NCBI GenBank assembly: GCA_030055575.1 | Contig: JASFYL010000008.1 | Location: forward strand, 1-34,306 | Length of the DNA: 34,306 nucleotides | From: Thermoproteota archaeon | GTDB taxonomy: Archaea; Thermoproteota; Methanomethylicia; Methanomethylicales; Methanomethylicaceae | Reading direction: 5' to 3' | In this document: one piece after another, positions 14,774 through 23,276 of the stretch | Layout: every line of letters begins with the position of its first letter | How positions within the stretch are numbered: the first letter of the stretch is position 1 | Notes under the pieces: generated by a model | The model's database searches: none | Told to the model about the DNA's origin: nothing | Seen by the model: only the letters and a program-made list of their open reading frames with translations | Translations under genes and position numbers: made by a program

Positions 14774-16564
14774 GTGTCCCTCATGTACCAAGAATTAGTG
14801 GAATTGTACGACCGGCTCAGCGCCACCACAAAGAGGCTTGAGATGACTGATATCCTCGTCCAGTTCTTCAAAAATTGCCCCAATTCGGTCTTGGACAAGG
14901 CAGTCTACCTGACCCAGGGCAGGCTCTACCCTGAGTTCGTGCCCCTTGAGCTCGGGGTTGCGGACCGCCTTATCATAAAGAGCATAGCCCAGTCCGTTGC
15001 AGCGCCAGAGTCAGAGGTGAACGCTCTATACAAGAGGCTTGGAGACCTAGGAAAGGTGGCAGAGTCGATGCTCTCCAAAGGTAAGAAGCAGGCGACACTG
15101 TGCTTCTTCTCTGGAGAGGCTCGCCGTGACAAAGTTACCGTTGAGCATGTCTACAATGTCTTGGATAGGATCGCGCGGGCACAGGGGGAAGGATCCCAGG
15201 AGGAGAAGATACGCCTTCTTTCGGATCTCCTTAGGGACGCTTCCCCAAGGGAGGCAATGTACATCGTGAGGACCGTCTCAGGGGCAATGCGCTTGGGCAT
15301 CGCTGACATGACGATACTTGACGCCCTTGCGATAGCCTTCGCTGGCTCGAAGGATGCAAGAGAATCAGTTGAGAGGGCGTACAACATGACGAGCGACCTA
15401 GGCACCATCGCTGTTACACTCGCTACCGAGGGCATTGGGGCTTTGAGGTCGATCAAGCCCATCCCGGGAAGGCCCGTGAGGCCGATGCTCGCAGAGCGCC
15501 TCTCATCCCCAGAGGAGATCCTAGAGAAGATGGGGGGGAGATGCGCCGTTGAATACAAGTACGACGGTGAGCGTGTCCAGATCCACCGCGATGGAGACGG
15601 GAGAATAAACCTCTTTTCGAGGCGCCTAGAGAACATAAACGGTCACTACCCTGATGTGTTGGAACTGGCAGCACATAGGTTGGCATCTGAAACATTCATC
15701 GTTGAGGGGGAGATCGTGGCGGTGGATTCGTACACCGGCGACATGCTTCCGTTCCAGGAACTCATGCACAGGAGGAGGAAGTATGGGGTTGATGAGGCTA
15801 TGCAGGCGTACCCGGCAGCGCTCAAGCTCTTCGATGCACTTCTCGTCGAAGGGGACGACCTGACGCTGGAGCCTTACCCTGTCCGTAGGGAGCGGCTGAG
15901 CGAGATCACAAGGGAGGGAGATAGGATCTCCTTGGCCAAGCAGAGGGTCGTCAGCGATGCACGTTCTCTTGAGAACTTCTTTGAGGAGGCTATAAGCGAA
16001 GGGTGTGAGGGGCTAGTGGCAAAGTCCATCGACAGCTCCTCTGTATACAAGGCAGGGGCTAGGGGGTGGCTGTGGATCAAGTACAAGCGGGACTACCGGA
16101 GCGAGATGCAGGACTCGGTCGACCTAGTGGCTGTCGGTGCCTATTGGGGGACTGGAAGGCGGGCTGGTAACATAGGCACGCTCCTACTAGCGGCCTACGA
16201 CCCAGATGAAGATGTCTTTAGGACGGTCTGCAAGTGCAGCACTGGCTTCAGCGACGAGGAGATCGCGGGTATGAAGTCCTTGCTCGAGAAGGATATTATC
16301 AGCCATAAACACCCGCGGGTCGACTCGAAGCTGAGCCCAGACATGTGGCTCTCGCCGTCCAAGGTTCTCGAGGTCAGGGGGGCTGAGATAACGCTCTCGC
16401 CCATACACACTTGCGGTCTGGGCATGATCAGGGATGGTTCAGGTCTAGCGATCAGGTTCCCACGGTTCACTGGGAGGTGGAGGTCTGAGAAGAGGCCGGA
16501 GGATGCCACTACCGTCATGGAGATCGTCGAGATGTACAAAAGCCAGTTGAAGAAGGTTTCCTGA
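14774..16564 (+). CDS. lig: ATP-dependent DNA ligase
   Basis: The 596-aa protein is a typical archaeal replicative ligase. The N-terminal DNA-binding domain (about residues 1-220) contains SKGKKQATLCFF and the MRLGIADMTILDALA region. The adenylation domain carries motif I EYKYDGERVQIH with the AMP-accepting Lys262, then LFSRRLENI, VEGEIVAVD, CEGLVAKS and WLWIKYKRDY. The OB-fold domain ends with SPIHTCGLGMIRDGSGLAIRFPRF and RPEDATT. It seals nicks in DNA replication and repair. GTG 14774 is chosen because CCGGAGGA sits at 14758-14765; ATG 14783 is the alternative. Length is as expected (~560-600 aa). Confidence 0.97.
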   Translation: MSLMYQELVELYDRLSATTKRLEMTDILVQFFKNCPNSVLDKAVYLTQGRLYPEFVPLELGVADRLIIKSIAQSVAAPESEVNALYKRLGDLGKVAESMLSKGKKQATLCFFSGEARRDKVTVEHVYNVLDRIARAQGEGSQEEKIRLLSDLLRDASPREAMYIVRTVSGAMRLGIADMTILDALAIAFAGSKDARESVERAYNMTSDLGTIAVTLATEGIGALRSIKPIPGRPVRPMLAERLSSPEEILEKMGGRCAVEYKYDGERVQIHRDGDGRINLFSRRLENINGHYPDVLELAAHRLASETFIVEGEIVAVDSYTGDMLPFQELMHRRRKYGVDEAMQAYPAALKLFDALLVEGDDLTLEPYPVRRERLSEITREGDRISLAKQRVVSDARSLENFFEEAISEGCEGLVAKSIDSSSVYKAGARGWLWIKYKRDYRSEMQDSVDLVAVGAYWGTGRRAGNIGTLLLAAYDPDEDVFRTVCKCSTGFSDEEIAGMKSLLEKDIISHKHPRVDSKLSPDMWLSPSKVLEVRGAEITLSPIHTCGLGMIRDGSGLAIRFPRFTGRWRSEKRPEDATTVMEIVEMYKSQLKKVS

Positions 16565-16585
16565 GCGGCTCGCCCTCCCTACGCA

Positions 16586-16597
16586 TAACTTAATATA
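16586..16597 (+). promoter_or_regulatory. TATA-like element for the TRAM gene, with a ~70-base leader
   Basis: AACTTAATATAC lies about 100 bases before the TRAM start, predicting transcription start near 16617. The leader would include a small hairpin CTGAA-TTT-TTCAG (16637-16649) and the ribosome site AGGAGGGA near 16676-16683. A long leader is unusual next to the short or absent leaders predicted elsewhere in this window. Confidence 0.4.
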
Positions 16598-16688
16598 CTT
16601 GAATAGTGTTCGATTGGACAGGGATAGCCGAAGGAACTGAATTTTTCAGCTTCTTCTGTGCCCCTAAAGAAGGAAAGGAGGGAAGTGT

Positions 16689-16940
16689 GTGGGATACTAC
16701 CGTGAAGGCACAAGGAGATTCGGAGGTCCAAGACGCGGTCCAGCGAACTTCGGTCCCAAGCCCGTGGAAGAGGGCAAGGAGTACGAAGTCGACATCAAGG
16801 AAGTCAGTAGGCGCGGCGAAGGCATAGCCCGGATAGAGGGCTTTGTAGTCTTCGTCCCGAATACGAAGGCCGGAGACCACGTTAAGATCAAGATCTCGAA
16901 GATCTCAAACCGTTTTGCAACTGCTGAAGTTGTACAGTGA
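16689..16940 (+). CDS. Small TRAM-domain RNA-binding protein
   Basis: The 83-aa protein has a basic Gly/Arg-rich N-terminus (YYREGTRRFGGPRRGPANFG, residues 3-22) followed by a complete TRAM domain (EGKEYEVDIKEVSRRGEGIA, IEGFVVFVPNTKAGDHVKIK, FATAEVV). Stand-alone TRAM proteins are common in archaea, bind RNA and have been shown in methanogens to act as RNA chaperones, some cold-responsive. GTG 16689 is supported by the strong site AGGAGGGA 6-10 bases upstream. A clear intrinsic-type terminator follows at 16948. Confidence 0.92.
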   Translation: MGYYREGTRRFGGPRRGPANFGPKPVEEGKEYEVDIKEVSRRGEGIARIEGFVVFVPNTKAGDHVKIKISKISNRFATAEVVQ

Positions 16941-16947
16941 TGGTAAA

Positions 16948-16980
16948 GTGACTGCTAGCTGCAGTTACTTTTCTTTTTTC
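16948..16980 (+). terminator. Hairpin plus T-tract terminator after the TRAM gene
   Basis: GTGACTGC - TAGCT - GCAGTTAC forms an 8-base stem (one G-U pair) with a 5-base loop at 16948-16968, followed directly by TTTTCTTTTTTCC. It sits 8 bases after the TRAM stop and looks like a classic intrinsic terminator. Confidence 0.8.
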
Positions 16981-17005
16981 CATTGATTCTTTACATCTGA
17001 GCAGA

Positions 17006-17027
17006 TAATTAATTAGTTAATTAATTA
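17006..17027. repeat. AT-only inverted repeat upstream of the PGI gene
   Basis: TAATTAATTA, one G, then its near mirror TTAATTAATTA make a 22-base AT-rich symmetric block. It lies about 85-100 bases before the PGI start and 60 bases before its TATA-like elements, so it could be a regulator site or a DNA-bending/UP-type region. Confidence 0.35.
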
Positions 17028-17072
17028 CGGTCTCTAGGACGAGCAAAGGAAGGGATTTGCCCAGCATCATTC

Positions 17073-17096
17073 AGTTTATTTACTACTATTTTTATA
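17073..17096 (+). promoter_or_regulatory. TATA-like elements for the PGI gene
   Basis: Two candidates lie just before the gene: AGTTTATTTAC (about 17072-17082) and TTTTTATA (17089-17096). Standard spacing from the first predicts transcription start near 17104 and from the second near 17118, so the message is probably leaderless or nearly so. Confidence 0.5.
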
Positions 17097-17112
17097 CTAT
17101 TGATTGGATATT

Positions 17113-17883
17113 ATGATCGGTGGTTTTTTGCAGACCATCAACTATCCGTTCGGAAGACTTGAGCTCGGGCATCACATGGATCTTCTACTCAACGGGAAAG
17201 CCCTCGAGTCGGATTTGAGGCGTCTTAGGGATATCGTGCCGGTTCTGAGAAACAAGGAGTTTGCGGCAAAGGAGGATCCAGAGCGGGTACTTTACAGGAT
17301 GTACAGGTCGGTCACGGCGCTTCCAGTGCACGCCGAGTTCTTCAGGATGCACTCCGTCCGTTTTGACCTCACAGTGATGGATGCTTGCCTGCTTGACCGA
17401 GAGCCGAACAAGACGCTAGGTCATTTGCACCCCGAGGCTAGACCGGGGCTCTCCTACCCGGAGCTCTACCAGGTCCTTTACGGCAGAGCATGTTACTTGC
17501 TGCAGAGGTTCCAGGGCAGGAGGGTGATAGACTTCGTGGTTAACGAAGCAGGTCCAGGGGATGCAGTGCTCATCCCACCGAACTACGGTCATGTTACAGT
17601 CAACATAGGGCATACGCCGCTAGTGATGGCGAATCTGGTTTCGACCCAGTTCTCATCCATCTACGGCATTTACCGTGAGCTAGCAGGCGCCACTTACTAT
17701 CTTCTCGATGACGGAAGCTTGGAACCTAACCCCTGCTACCGAGACCATCCTGAGCCTTCGAGATCGGACGAGAAATTCCCTGTATGCAAGGATATATACA
17801 CAGATTTCCTCTCATGCCCAAACAGCTTCAGCTTCCTCAATGACCCTACTAGGCTGCCGTCCAGGTTCTGCCGAGCTAGGTGA
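17113..17883 (+). CDS. pgiA: Cupin-type (archaeal) glucose-6-phosphate isomerase
   Basis: This ~256-aa protein carries the cupin PGI signature: metal ligands in KTLGHLHPEA (His104, His106), the Glu in SYPELYQVLYGRACYLLQ (Glu117), and a second His in IPPNYGHVTVNIGH. It interconverts glucose 6-phosphate and fructose 6-phosphate in a metal-dependent way. It is longer than the ~190-aa Pyrococcus/Thermococcus enzymes because of a C-terminal extension of about 50 residues with four Cys (PCYRD, PVCKD, LSCPN, RFCRAR). The start may be ATG 17113 or TTG 17104. It heads a cluster of sugar-phosphate genes but is separated from pgk by about 110 bases with its own promoter. Confidence 0.9.
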   Translation: MIGGFLQTINYPFGRLELGHHMDLLLNGKALESDLRRLRDIVPVLRNKEFAAKEDPERVLYRMYRSVTALPVHAEFFRMHSVRFDLTVMDACLLDREPNKTLGHLHPEARPGLSYPELYQVLYGRACYLLQRFQGRRVIDFVVNEAGPGDAVLIPPNYGHVTVNIGHTPLVMANLVSTQFSSIYGIYRELAGATYYLLDDGSLEPNPCYRDHPEPSRSDEKFPVCKDIYTDFLSCPNSFSFLNDPTRLPSRFCRAR

Positions 17884-17953
17884 GCCCATACCATGGCTTA
17901 TGCCGCTGTGACTGTGTGCCTCTTTCAATTTATGCACTGACAGACCTTAAATC

Positions 17954-17962
17954 TTTTAAATA
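17954..17962 (+). promoter_or_regulatory. TATA box for pgk
   Basis: TTTTAAATA is centred near 17958, predicting transcription start near 17984. This favours the ATG at 17993 over the upstream ATG at 17975 as the pgk start. Confidence 0.6.
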
Positions 17963-17992
17963 CATCTTTCTCAAATGTGGACAGTGAGCAGT

Positions 17993-19240
17993 ATGGGAAG
18001 CCACTCCCTCCCGTTCTATACCATGGATGATTTTGCCTTTGAAGGCAAGAAGGTCCTGCTCAGGGTTGACATCAACTCGCCGATTGATCCCAAGACCGGG
18101 GCTATAATCGACGACACGAGGATAAAGAGCCACGCGAAGACTGTGAAGGAGCTCGTCCGCATGGGAGCCTCTGTGGCGATCCTAGCACACCAAGGGCGCC
18201 CTGGGGACAGCGACTTTACGAACCTTGAGGCGCACGGAGAGCTACTATCCCGATACCTCGACATTGAGGTGAAATACGTAGAGGACATCTTTGGACCTTA
18301 TGCCAGGTCTGAGATATCGAAGATGAGGCCCGGGGACGTCCTGCTTCTTGAGAACACGAGGTTCTACTCCGAGGAGAACATAGAAAAGGTGCCCGAGGCA
18401 CAGGCGAAGACCTTCTTGGTAAGGAGGCTGTCGCCCCTATTCTCTGTCTATGTAAACGATGCGTTCGCGACTTCCCACCGCTCCCACCCCTCCTTGGTAG
18501 GATTCCCGGTCGTGATGCCCTCGGCAGGGGGTCGCCTGCTCGAGGCAGAAGTGGGGATCCTGAGCAGCCTCTTCAAGCCCTCCTCCAAGCCTTGCGTCTT
18601 TGTACTGGGAGGGGGTAAAGTTTCAGACTCTGTACAACTTATGGAGACGCTCCTACCTAAGGGACTGGCTGACAGGGTGCTCTTGACAGGAATGATATCG
18701 CACCTCTTCCTCATCGCGCGAGGGCATAGGGTCGGGAAGGCGACTATCAAGATAATGGAAGGGAAGGGGCTGAATGCGCTTCTCCCCCGGGCAGAGGCTT
18801 TGCTGAATAAGTACGGGGAGATGATACTCACCCCTTCAGACGTCTCTTACCTGAAGGGGGATCAGCGGGTGGAGACGAGCTTGAATGGTATCCCAGACGA
18901 CGCCCCGATATACGACATTGGAGAGTCTACGATTGAAGAGTACTCGAAGATCCTGAAGGAAGCCAAGACGGTGATAATGCGAGGTCCGGCTGGCTACATC
19001 GAGGACCCGCGCTTCACGAAGGGATCCGAGAAGCTGCTACTTGCACTGGTTGGTGGAAGCGCAGTCTCTCTCCTCGGGGGCGGGCACCTCAGGGCGATAT
19101 CCGAGAGGCTGGGGATAGCCGACAAGATCGGTTACTTCAGCACTGGAGGGGGGGCATTCATAACGTTCCTCTCTGGAGACAAGCTCCCTGCTTTGGAAGT
19201 TTTAATAGCCTCTAAGCAGAAGTTTAGGTCAGACAGGTGA
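17993..19240 (+). CDS. pgk: Phosphoglycerate kinase
   Basis: The ~415-aa protein is a full archaeal PGK: N-terminal YTMDDFAFEGKKVLLRVDIN (binds 3-phosphoglycerate), ILAHQGRPGD, LLENTRFYSEE, VNDAFATSHRSHPSLVGFP, FVLGGGKVSDSVQLME, then the nucleotide domain with MRGPAGYIEDPRF, SLLGGGHL and STGGGAFITFLSG. It transfers phosphate between 1,3-bisphosphoglycerate and ADP. It lies 16 bases upstream of GAPDH, with which it is functionally paired and probably co-transcribed. ATG 17993 fits both the TATA position and the usual N-terminus; ATG 17975 adds six residues. Confidence 0.97.
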   Translation: MGSHSLPFYTMDDFAFEGKKVLLRVDINSPIDPKTGAIIDDTRIKSHAKTVKELVRMGASVAILAHQGRPGDSDFTNLEAHGELLSRYLDIEVKYVEDIFGPYARSEISKMRPGDVLLLENTRFYSEENIEKVPEAQAKTFLVRRLSPLFSVYVNDAFATSHRSHPSLVGFPVVMPSAGGRLLEAEVGILSSLFKPSSKPCVFVLGGGKVSDSVQLMETLLPKGLADRVLLTGMISHLFLIARGHRVGKATIKIMEGKGLNALLPRAEALLNKYGEMILTPSDVSYLKGDQRVETSLNGIPDDAPIYDIGESTIEEYSKILKEAKTVIMRGPAGYIEDPRFTKGSEKLLLALVGGSAVSLLGGGHLRAISERLGIADKIGYFSTGGGAFITFLSGDKLPALEVLIASKQKFRSDR

Positions 19241-19256
19241 TCGGGAGGCATATTGA

Positions 19257-20276
19257 TTGAAGATTAGGGTTGCCATAAACGGCTACGGTACGATAGGCAA
19301 AAGGGTTGCAGACGCAGTCCTAAAGCAGAGAGACATGATCCTCGCAGGCGTAACAAAGACAAAGCCGAACTTCGAGGCAAACATTGCCAAGAGCAAGGGC
19401 ATTAAAGTCTACGCTGCGTCCGCCGACAAGCTTAAATCTTTCCAAGATGCCGGCATGGACGTCTCCGGTACGCTTGAGGACCTGATCAGAGACTGCGACG
19501 TGGTTGTCGACTGCACGCCTGGGAAGGTGGGCGCAACCTACAAGCCCATGTATGAGAAAGCTGGAGTAAAGGCGGTCTTCCAGGGAGGAGAGAAGCACGA
19601 TGTCGCGGGATTCTCATTCAACGCGGTTTGCAACTACAGTGAGGCCTTGGGCAGGGACTTTGTCAGGGTCGTCTCGTGTAACACCACCGGTCTATGCCGT
19701 AGCTTGTATGCACTGGACAGGGCCTTTGGGGTAGATAAGGCTAGGGTAGTGCTGATCAGGCGAGGCGCAGACCCTTCGGAGGACAAGAAGGGTCCGATAA
19801 ACAGCATCCTCCCAGATCCCGTGACAATACCTTCTCATCACGGGCCTGATGTACAGAAGGTTCTCCCTCACATAGGCATAACTACTTCCGCATTCGCCGT
19901 TCCGACGACGCTAATGCATGTCCACTGGCTAAACCTTGAGCTTGGCAAGAGTGCCTCCGAGGGAGATGTGCTGTCAGTGCTTTCGTCTTACCGAAGGATA
20001 ATGCTTGTCTCTGCGTCCGAGGGTGTTGACTCCACCTCCCAGATAGTCGAATACGCGAGGGATCTCGGTAGGCACAGGTACGACATGCCTGAGCTAGTGG
20101 TATTCAAGGAGTCCGTGAAGTCGTTCGGGCGCGAGCTCTACCTTACACAGGCCGTCCACCAGGAATCTATCGTTGTACCAGAGAACATCGACGCCATAAG
20201 GGCAATGACTAGGCTGTGCGAGACCGCAGAGGAATCGATGAAGATGACCGACGAGAGCTTGGGGTTGGGAGGGTAG
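19257..20276 (+). CDS. gap: Type II (archaeal) glyceraldehyde-3-phosphate dehydrogenase
   Basis: The 339-aa protein has the dinucleotide fold VAINGYGTIGKRVADAV at the N-terminus, the catalytic Cys in VVSCNTTGLCRSLYAL (about residue 140), and the family block HVHWLNLELG. It is the phosphorylating archaeal enzyme (NAD(P)+ dependent), not the ferredoxin-linked GAPOR. Start TTG 19257 is supported by GGGAGG at 19243-19248, and the protein begins MKIRVAINGYG as homologues do. It follows pgk, giving the pgk-gap pair of triose-phosphate metabolism, and is followed 8 bases later by a universal stress protein. Confidence 0.97.
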   Translation: MKIRVAINGYGTIGKRVADAVLKQRDMILAGVTKTKPNFEANIAKSKGIKVYAASADKLKSFQDAGMDVSGTLEDLIRDCDVVVDCTPGKVGATYKPMYEKAGVKAVFQGGEKHDVAGFSFNAVCNYSEALGRDFVRVVSCNTTGLCRSLYALDRAFGVDKARVVLIRRGADPSEDKKGPINSILPDPVTIPSHHGPDVQKVLPHIGITTSAFAVPTTLMHVHWLNLELGKSASEGDVLSVLSSYRRIMLVSASEGVDSTSQIVEYARDLGRHRYDMPELVVFKESVKSFGRELYLTQAVHQESIVVPENIDAIRAMTRLCETAEESMKMTDESLGLGG

Positions 20277-20284
20277 CCTGAAAC

Positions 20285-20707
20285 TTGTTCAAAAAGATAC
20301 TAGTCCCCATAGACGGATCTCCTGCTTCACTCCGGGCGCTAGACATGGCGATCGAGTTCGCCATGAAGGACGGGTCGAAGCTCTCCCTTATCCATGTGGT
20401 GAATCCCCCCTCCGTGTGCAAAAAGCCTGCGATAATCGAGGAGCTAAAGGCGGCAGGGAACTCGGTTCTGGACATGGCTGCGTCAAAGTGCGACTCTTTC
20501 GGTATATCCGTAAAAAAGGTTCTCAGAGTGGCAGAGGAGAACAGGACATCTACAGCCTACGAGATCTTCCGCGAGGCTGTCGACGGGAACTATGACTGCG
20601 TAATAATAGGCTCCCGCGGTTACTCAGGGGGCATGGGGATCCTGATGGGGAGTGTTTCTATCTCGGCAGCACTGAGCCTTCCTTGCACGACCATAATAGT
20701 TAGGTAA
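20285..20707 (+). CDS. Universal stress protein (UspA family), ATP-binding type
   Basis: The 140-aa protein is a single Usp domain: KKILVPIDGSPASLRALDMA at the start and the ATP-binding motif GSRGYSGGMGILMGSVS (Gx2Gx9GS pattern) near the end, before CTTIIVR. Members with this motif bind ATP and sense energy or stress states. TTG 20285 starts 8 bases after the GAPDH stop, so it is likely in the pgk-gap operon, an uncommon association that could link the protein to sugar-phosphate flux. Confidence 0.93.
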   Translation: MFKKILVPIDGSPASLRALDMAIEFAMKDGSKLSLIHVVNPPSVCKKPAIIEELKAAGNSVLDMAASKCDSFGISVKKVLRVAEENRTSTAYEIFREAVDGNYDCVIIGSRGYSGGMGILMGSVSISAALSLPCTTIIVR

Positions 20708-20778
20708 ATGAGCTGCTAGCTCGCGCAGGAGATGGCGGGGGAGCGGCTCGTACGGCATAAATGAGAGGTCCTAAAATC

Positions 20779-22182
20779 ATGCAATGCAGGATAAACTTCG
20801 GCACCGACGGTTGGAGATCGAAGCTAGATGGAGACTTTACTCCGGAAAACGTAGCCAGGGTTGCGGATGCGATTGCTAGATACCTGCAGGAGACCCGGCG
20901 TGCGGACAGGGGCGTCTTCATCGGGTACGACGGCAGGGGCACATCAAGGGGACTCGCAGAGACATGCGTCTCCGTGCTTGCATCGGCTGGTGTCGAGTGC
21001 TTCATGCCACCATCGCCCGTCCCCACCCCTGTGGCAGCTTTCTCAGCTGTGAGGTACTCCCTCGCAGGCTCAATAATGATCACAGCCTCCCACAACCCGC
21101 CGGAGTACAACGGAATCAAGTTTATCCCGCACTACGGCGGTCCTGCAATGCCAGAAATAACCCGAAGGATAGAGCAGCTCATCCCCCAAGATCCGCCCAG
21201 GAGCATCCGAACCAGGTCTGGAAAAACACCCGTCATAGAACTTAACCCGCTTGAGGACTACTTACGCCACCTCTCCGGCATCCTGAAGTCTGGTCTGTCT
21301 GGGGTGAGGGTGATTGTAGATCCCATGTACGGTGCCACTTCTGGTTTCTCCAGAGAGGTTCTTGAGCACCTTGGTGCGACAGTCGAATCCATACGAGACA
21401 GGGCAGCCCCGGATCTTGGAGGGTTGATCCCAGACCCCATTCCTGAAAACTTGGGGGAGCTTAGGTCTAGGGTCCTCTCCTCCAATTGTGACCTCGGGAT
21501 AGCTTTCGACGGAGATGGTGACAGACTCACTGCCGTTACCTCCAGCGGAGTTTTCTTGATGGTGAACCAGCTCTTGCCCCTCCTCTACATCCATCTACTC
21601 GAGAGAAGATCGATCAGGGGAGACGTTGCGAGAACCGTCGCGACGAGCCACCTGGTGGATCGGGTAGCGGCCTCGCACGGACAAAGGACGATAGAGGTTC
21701 CAGTAGGATTCAAGTACATCGGCGAGCTCCTGATGCGAAAGGAAGTCGTGATTGGTGGAGAGGAGAGCGGTGGGATGAGCTTTGGATTGCACATACCAGA
21801 GAAGGACGGTGTTGCTTCTGCGGCTATGCTAATGGAATCTATAAAGTCGTCGGGACTGCCCCTCGGTGAGATGTACGATCGCCTCCAGGCTGACTACGGT
21901 CGTTTCTTCTCAGGGAGGATAGACCTAAGGGGAGAACTCAGGGGGGATCCTATCGGTTCGGTCGAGGCGGCGTTAAGGGACAAAGGCGAGTTGCTTGGTA
22001 AGGTCATCCAAAGCGTCGACAGGAAGGATGGGATTAAGATATTGCTAGGTGACGGGTCTTGGATCCTCTTCAGAAAGTCCGGCACTGAGGATGTCGTTAG
22101 GGTCTACGCAGAGTCTAGTGAGAAAGCCTTCACACAGTCGCTACTCGATTATGGCAGATCGCTCGTTTCTAGTTTCATATGA
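20779..22182 (+). CDS. Phosphohexomutase (phosphoglucomutase/phosphomannomutase/GlmM family)
   Basis: The ~467-aa protein has all alpha-D-phosphohexomutase signatures: INFGTDGWRSK at the start, catalytic Ser in ITASHNPPEYNGIKF (about residue 97), the Mg site FDGDGDRL (about 240), the sugar-recognition loop GGEESGGMSF (about 330), and phosphate-binding FRKSGTEDVVRVYAES near the end. It interconverts sugar 1- and 6-phosphates, such as glucose, mannose or glucosamine; sequence does not decide among these. ATG 20779 is preferred because GAGAGG lies at 20764-20769 and the family starts nearby; ATG 20761 is in frame. Confidence 0.94.
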   Translation: MQCRINFGTDGWRSKLDGDFTPENVARVADAIARYLQETRRADRGVFIGYDGRGTSRGLAETCVSVLASAGVECFMPPSPVPTPVAAFSAVRYSLAGSIMITASHNPPEYNGIKFIPHYGGPAMPEITRRIEQLIPQDPPRSIRTRSGKTPVIELNPLEDYLRHLSGILKSGLSGVRVIVDPMYGATSGFSREVLEHLGATVESIRDRAAPDLGGLIPDPIPENLGELRSRVLSSNCDLGIAFDGDGDRLTAVTSSGVFLMVNQLLPLLYIHLLERRSIRGDVARTVATSHLVDRVAASHGQRTIEVPVGFKYIGELLMRKEVVIGGEESGGMSFGLHIPEKDGVASAAMLMESIKSSGLPLGEMYDRLQADYGRFFSGRIDLRGELRGDPIGSVEAALRDKGELLGKVIQSVDRKDGIKILLGDGSWILFRKSGTEDVVRVYAESSEKAFTQSLLDYGRSLVSSFI

Positions 22183-22229
22183 AACGGCAAATTTAAGTTA
22201 GACTCAAGTATACTTTCCACGGTGTTTGA

Positions 22230-23276
22230 ATGGATCAGAAAGGCAAGGCATTGGCACTGATCATCGCGACAATCATCACGATCTCTTCAGTTGGCATTCT
22301 GTTTGCCGCCGGGTACCTTAACAACAATTCGCCTATCGAGATCGTCGACATGGCAGGGAGGACGGTGAAGGTCAACGCCACAGTGAGCCGGGTCGTTATA
22401 CTCGAGTCCTACTGGACAGAGATAGCCTGCGTACTAGGCGCCCAAGACAATATAGTTGGAATAGGCAGCTATGTTACCTCCTCCGTCTTCATACCCGACT
22501 CGGTAAAGAACAAGACCGTTGTAGGTAACGTCTTTTCGGGAGTCAACATCGAGACGGTCCTGTCCCTCCAGCCCGACTTGGTGATCATGGACTATGGCTA
22601 TGGGAAGGCGAGCGATATAGTTGCGAGCCTTGAAAGTGCTGGCATCCCTGTGGTGACGCTCTTCGCAAAGAACTTCGGCGACATCACAAACGCCACGGCC
22701 ATAATCGGGAAGGTCTTCGGCAAGACCGAAAGGGCACAGGCGCTAGTCAACTACATGAATGCGCTTCACACACAGCTCCTGTCTAACGCCAGCAAGATCC
22801 CTGTCTCGGAGAGGCCCCGGGTGCTCATCTGCAACCTTGATGTATGGAAGGACGGGCTCATCTACACTTATTCGAACACGAGCTGGGGCAATGTGGTTGT
22901 AGATGTCGGCGGTATAAACGTAGCACACGAAGGCTTCGGAGACAAGTCTTGGGTGAAGGTTAACATGGAGCAGGTCCTCCTCTGGAATCCCGACATAATC
23001 GTGGTGGTCGGTAGGACACAGTCTGTCCTCGAGTCCCAGATCTCCTCAATGAACGATTCAACATGGCTGAGCCTCAACGCGGTCAGGGGAGGGAGGGTCT
23101 ATCCGGTGTTGACAGGATCATACGACCTGAACAGCTACTTGGATTGGACCCCGAGGATGGTCGTGGGGGAGCTTGAGCTGGCAGGGTACATACAGCCCGC
23201 CCACTTTGCGTCTCTCAACTGGACCGCGACAAAGGAGCAACTGCTCACCAACTACTACGGTTACCTGAAAGGTTGA
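22230..23276 (+). CDS. ABC importer substrate-binding protein (BtuF/FepB type)
   Basis: The 348-aa protein has an N-terminal hydrophobic segment (ALALIIATIITISSVGILFAA, about residues 7-27) and lacks an evident lipobox Cys, so it may stay tethered as a membrane anchor. The rest is a class III binding protein: IEIVDMAGRTVKVNATVSRVV, VGIGSYV, LSLQPDLVIMDYG, WGNVVVDVGGINVA, VLLWNPDIIVVVG. Such proteins deliver cobalamin, iron-siderophore or haem to a FecCD-type permease. TATA-like AAATTTAAG lies at about 22189-22197. It is the first of three overlapping importer genes. Confidence 0.93.
   Translation: MDQKGKALALIIATIITISSVGILFAAGYLNNNSPIEIVDMAGRTVKVNATVSRVVILESYWTEIACVLGAQDNIVGIGSYVTSSVFIPDSVKNKTVVGNVFSGVNIETVLSLQPDLVIMDYGYGKASDIVASLESAGIPVVTLFAKNFGDITNATAIIGKVFGKTERAQALVNYMNALHTQLLSNASKIPVSERPRVLICNLDVWKDGLIYTYSNTSWGNVVVDVGGINVAHEGFGDKSWVKVNMEQVLLWNPDIIVVVGRTQSVLESQISSMNDSTWLSLNAVRGGRVYPVLTGSYDLNSYLDWTPRMVVGELELAGYIQPAHFASLNWTATKEQLLTNYYGYLKG

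Noticed and set aside
16606-16827. 73-codon ORF overlapping the TRAM gene start
   Set aside because: It runs in another frame through the TRAM coding region; the TRAM frame has the strong ribosome site and domain match.
22183-22229. Cobalamin riboswitch upstream of the ABC importer
   Set aside because: The spacer is only 47 bases, enough for a promoter but not for a riboswitch aptamer.
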